Assembly (NCBI RefSeq): GCF_002847445.1
Contig: NZ_CP025430.1
Span: 3,149,001 to 3,213,000, forward strand
Reading direction: 5' to 3'
From: Paracoccus zhejiangensis
GTDB lineage: Bacteria; Pseudomonadota; Alphaproteobacteria; Rhodobacterales; Rhodobacteraceae
DNA: 64,000 nucleotides
Under the pieces are notes generated by a model that did not search any database, was not told the DNA's origin, and worked only from the letters and a program-made list of their open reading frames with translations. The position numbers and the translations under genes are program-made. Shown one piece after another: positions 63,628 to 64,000 of this stretch. Position 1 is the stretch's first letter; each line of letters opens with the position of its first letter.

Positions 63628-64000
63628 ATGAACGACATGACCTGCCCGCAGGAGGCCGCGCGCCTGTCCGAAGATATCGGTGACGTGCTCAGCGCCATTC
63701 GCCGGCTGATTGCCGAGGATGAAGCCCAGGATTTTGCCCGCGACAGGCTGCTGCGACAGCAGTCGGCAGTCGAAGAACCGCGCAAAGATGCCGGCGAAGA
63801 CCTTGCCGAACGCTTCGGCGGCAACGCGGCACTGGCGCGCCAGTTGGTCCGTGACGGAAGGGCCGCCGCTGACCGGGCTGGTGCAGCACCCGCCGGCCCG
63901 AACTTTATCGAGCATCCGCTGACTGCGCCGCGTCCGCGACTGATCGCCGATCTGCAGGTGCCGCCCGCGCGTGCAGTCCATGCCGAGCTTGTCGCGCGGC
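63628..64000 (+). CDS. DUF2497 domain protein (partial, N-terminal part)
   Basis: An open frame starts at the ATG at 63628 and runs through the window end without a stop (124 residues visible). The start SEDIGDVLSAIRRLIAEDEAQ matches the DUF2497/PopZ-like N-terminal segment (consensus near SxxEILxSIRRxIxEDE). DUF2497 proteins, including PopZ of Caulobacter, are low-complexity polar organisers; many members are uncharacterised. It follows tolC by 24 bp in the arrangement usual for alphaproteobacteria, with valS commonly next. Confidence 0.8.
   Translation, partial: MNDMTCPQEAARLSEDIGDVLSAIRRLIAEDEAQDFARDRLLRQQSAVEEPRKDAGEDLAERFGGNAALARQLVRDGRAAADRAGAAPAGPNFIEHPLTAPRPRLIADLQVPPARAVHAELVAR

Overview
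The window reads as a chromosomal segment of a high-GC alphaproteobacterium of the Rhodobacteraceae, most probably Paracoccus or a close relative. The support is the strong G/C third-position bias, an IalB-family protein, an MbfA-type rubrerythrin/VIT1 fusion, the PtsP-LysC pair, the isoaspartyl methyltransferase-TolC-DUF2497 order, and several tripartite tricarboxylate transporters (TTT). The genus is inference. I see no rRNA, CRISPR array, insertion sequence or prophage. About 58 protein genes and one tRNA (Cys, GCA) are supported.

Layout. 1-12.8 kb: a partial gene, asparaginase-II family protein, IalB protein, rlmN, a MarR/EamA divergent pair with a nested palindrome between them, a DUF2156 protein, LOG protein, dapD-yaiI, a crotonase, an AEC carrier, a nitroreductase, the iron exporter MbfA, and a TusA-like/DUF2478 pair. 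12.8-20.2 kb: surface-glycan genes (fucosyltransferase-like TPR protein plus SGNH esterase, converging on a GT61 glycosyltransferase coupled to a NarL-type two-component system), then a rhomboid protease. 20.1-26 kb: a dense minus-strand run of Trm112, LON-domain protein, CnoX, three poorly known envelope proteins, a Tat-type FAD oxidase and xthA. 26-30.6 kb: MFS carrier, glutathionyl-hydroquinone reductase, a double universal stress protein and a TerC/DUF475 protein, closed by a strong terminator. 30.7-37.1 kb: a tricarboxylate locus (TctC-TctB-TctA, GntR, aconitase-family enzyme).

37.6-47.0 kb is the most unusual region. An AT-richer stretch holds a CsgD-like LuxR regulator with a degenerate receiver domain, coupled to a small helical protein. 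Divergent from it lies a four-gene operon: a 741-residue collagen-like, Asn/Ser/Gln/Gly-rich protein, a 682-residue acidic repeat protein, a type I secretion ABC exporter and its membrane-fusion protein. The two substrate-like proteins appear to share a short repeat motif, and a perfect 10-bp hairpin separates their genes. I read this as a dedicated secretion system for a surface or matrix fibre. The TolC-family outer-membrane partner may be the gene at 62.2 kb.

47.0-54.0 kb: an AbrB-type membrane protein, then a catabolic locus in which a CaiB CoA-transferase and an HMG-CoA-lyase-like enzyme are divergent from a GntR regulator followed by a second complete TTT system; a GGTATACC palindrome lies between. 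54.0-64 kb: AGE-family isomerase, ptsP, lysC, an SDR enzyme, DUF1178 protein, waaA (Kdo transferase), tRNA-Cys, an isoaspartyl-methyltransferase-like gene, tolC, and a partial DUF2497 gene running off the end.
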